Of a DNA stretch of 34,029 bases, positions 33,294 to 34,029 are shown in pieces. Position 1 is the first letter of the stretch; every line of letters starts with the position of its first letter. The notes beneath the pieces were generated by a model. It made no database searches and was not told the DNA's origin. It worked only from the letters and a program-made list of their open reading frames with translations. A program made the position numbers and the translations under genes. The stretch lies in assembly GCF_900129125.1 (NCBI RefSeq), contig NZ_FQVJ01000038.1, positions 1-34,029 of the forward strand, given 5' to 3'. The DNA is from Acidocella aminolytica 101 = DSM 11237. Lineage in GTDB: Bacteria > Pseudomonadota > Alphaproteobacteria > Acetobacterales > Acetobacteraceae.

Positions 33294-34029
33294 TCACACG
33301 GTGAGTATTGCGAGGTCGTGGGCAGTGCAGATCATTGCCCTTTCTCCTTTTACCTTATCGATACCGGGGAGGAGGAATTGCCGGAAGCCTCTGGCCTTCT
33401 TGATGTGTCCAAACACAGGTTCGACGGTGTATTTTCGGATACGATATCGGCTTTGATGCCCGCCTTTTCGGAGCCTGACGAGCATGGCTTGAACCAGCTT
33501 GCCGCCTTTTTTGCCGCTGCCTGGCTTGCTTGCGCGCCCGGCCGCCACATAGCCGCAAACCGTGCACGCGTTGAGGTCCTCAAGATTGACCTCCGAACAG
33601 AAGCCATTATCGGCGGAGACTTCGTTTGGCATCTCGCCAGTATTTGCCTCGACTGCATCGAGTAGCGCCAACAGGGCGTCCTGATCAGAACCATTGTTGG
33701 TGAGGCGATGCGCCACGATGATCTGCACGCCAGCATCGACAGCAGCCTGTGGGTTGTACGCTTGGATGAAACCATCGCGGCTTTTCATGATCCAGCTTTG
33801 CGGATCGGTGAAATTGTGCTGCGTCTTGGGCTTGGGTTTGCCTGGCTCGTGTTTTGGGGTTCTGCCTGGTTGTGGTTTAGGGCTGCCGTCAGGGGGGGGG
33901 CGGCGGCCGCGGCCGGGCCGCTTCCGCAGCACGGGCTTCAGCTTCAAGCGCGGCCTTGGCGGCACGGATGCGCGCCAGCCGCGCCTGCTTGTCACGCATC
34001 CGGTCCGGTGGCTCGTCACCGCGGCGCGT
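33294..34029 (-). pseudogene. IS1182/DDE-type transposase, frameshifted, extends beyond window
   Basis: The C-terminal ~200 residues are in one frame: HNFTDPQSWIMKSRDGFIQA, YNPQAAVDAGVQIIVAHRLT, VSADNGFCSEVN with a catalytic Asp, and YTVEPVFGHIKKARGFRQFL with the catalytic Glu. The residues that should precede this lie in another frame (RRGDEPPDRMRDKQARL, ARIRAAKAALEAEAR, typical of the family). That frame ends at a TGA at 33889-33891, immediately after a run of nine C on the coding strand (33892-33900). Removing one C would join the two halves. Either the copy is inactive, or the homopolymer is slippery, or it is a sequencing error. The 5' end is outside the window. Confidence 0.85.

Noticed and set aside
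33108-33300. tRNA-Ala 3' end as an attachment site for an integrated island
   Set aside because: The sequence after the tRNA is an IS1182-type element. No integrase or tRNA-end duplication is in the window.

Overview
The window is about 34 kb of GC-rich chromosome from an alphaproteobacterium, most likely a member of the Acetobacteraceae (an Acidocella/Acidiphilium-like acidophile). This is inferred from protein style, the folP-glmM-thiD and gltX-yfgM-bamB-der gene orders, and the degraded nitrate-assimilation remnant. No 16S or other decisive marker is present. Most of it is ordinary core chromosome. The two ends carry insertion sequences: the start of an IS110-family transposase at 1-107 and a frameshifted IS1182-type transposase at 33294-34029.

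Layout. 1-1362 is decaying DNA: an IS110 end abuts a flavoprotein remnant (flavodoxin plus part of an FAD domain, several frameshifts), which is joined directly to the receiver half of a NasT-like regulator. 1427-3985 holds a glycine-zipper lipoprotein, tRNA-Arg(CCT), an OsmC protein and a pirin. 4057-8659 holds a soluble globin-coupled chemoreceptor and a tightly overlapping folP-glmM-thiD operon. 8739-12807 holds a GST coupled to a degenerate PCuAC-like periplasmic protein, then two overlapping glycosyltransferases (GT2 with extra N-terminal modules, and GT4). 12895-16955 is a potADBC-type polyamine ABC transporter operon. It is followed on the same strand by a cupin and a UGT-like glycosyltransferase, and then by a divergent aldehyde dehydrogenase. 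20750-28234 (mostly + strand) holds an MHYT-GGDEF-EAL protein, a GtrB-like GT2, a flavodoxin-like protein, a Pro-rich lipoprotein, an ABC-F ATPase and a PAS chemoreceptor. 28276-32974 is the housekeeping run gltX-yfgM-bamB-der. tRNA-Ala(GGC) lies divergent from gltX.

How they work together. folP, glmM and thiD serve folate, peptidoglycan/LPS precursor and thiamine supply. BamB, YfgM and Der are envelope-assembly and ribosome-assembly functions that commonly cluster. The pot operon with the cupin, UGT and aldehyde dehydrogenase is the most system-like locus and may be an uptake plus modification/oxidation module for a polyamine or amine-bearing compound. The two chemoreceptors are both membrane-free and lie away from any che genes. 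Two clear bidirectional hairpin terminators (12841-12871 and 28238-28267) separate convergent units. No CRISPR array, integrase, prophage or origin was seen. No stretch over 300 bases lacks a gene or gene remnant.
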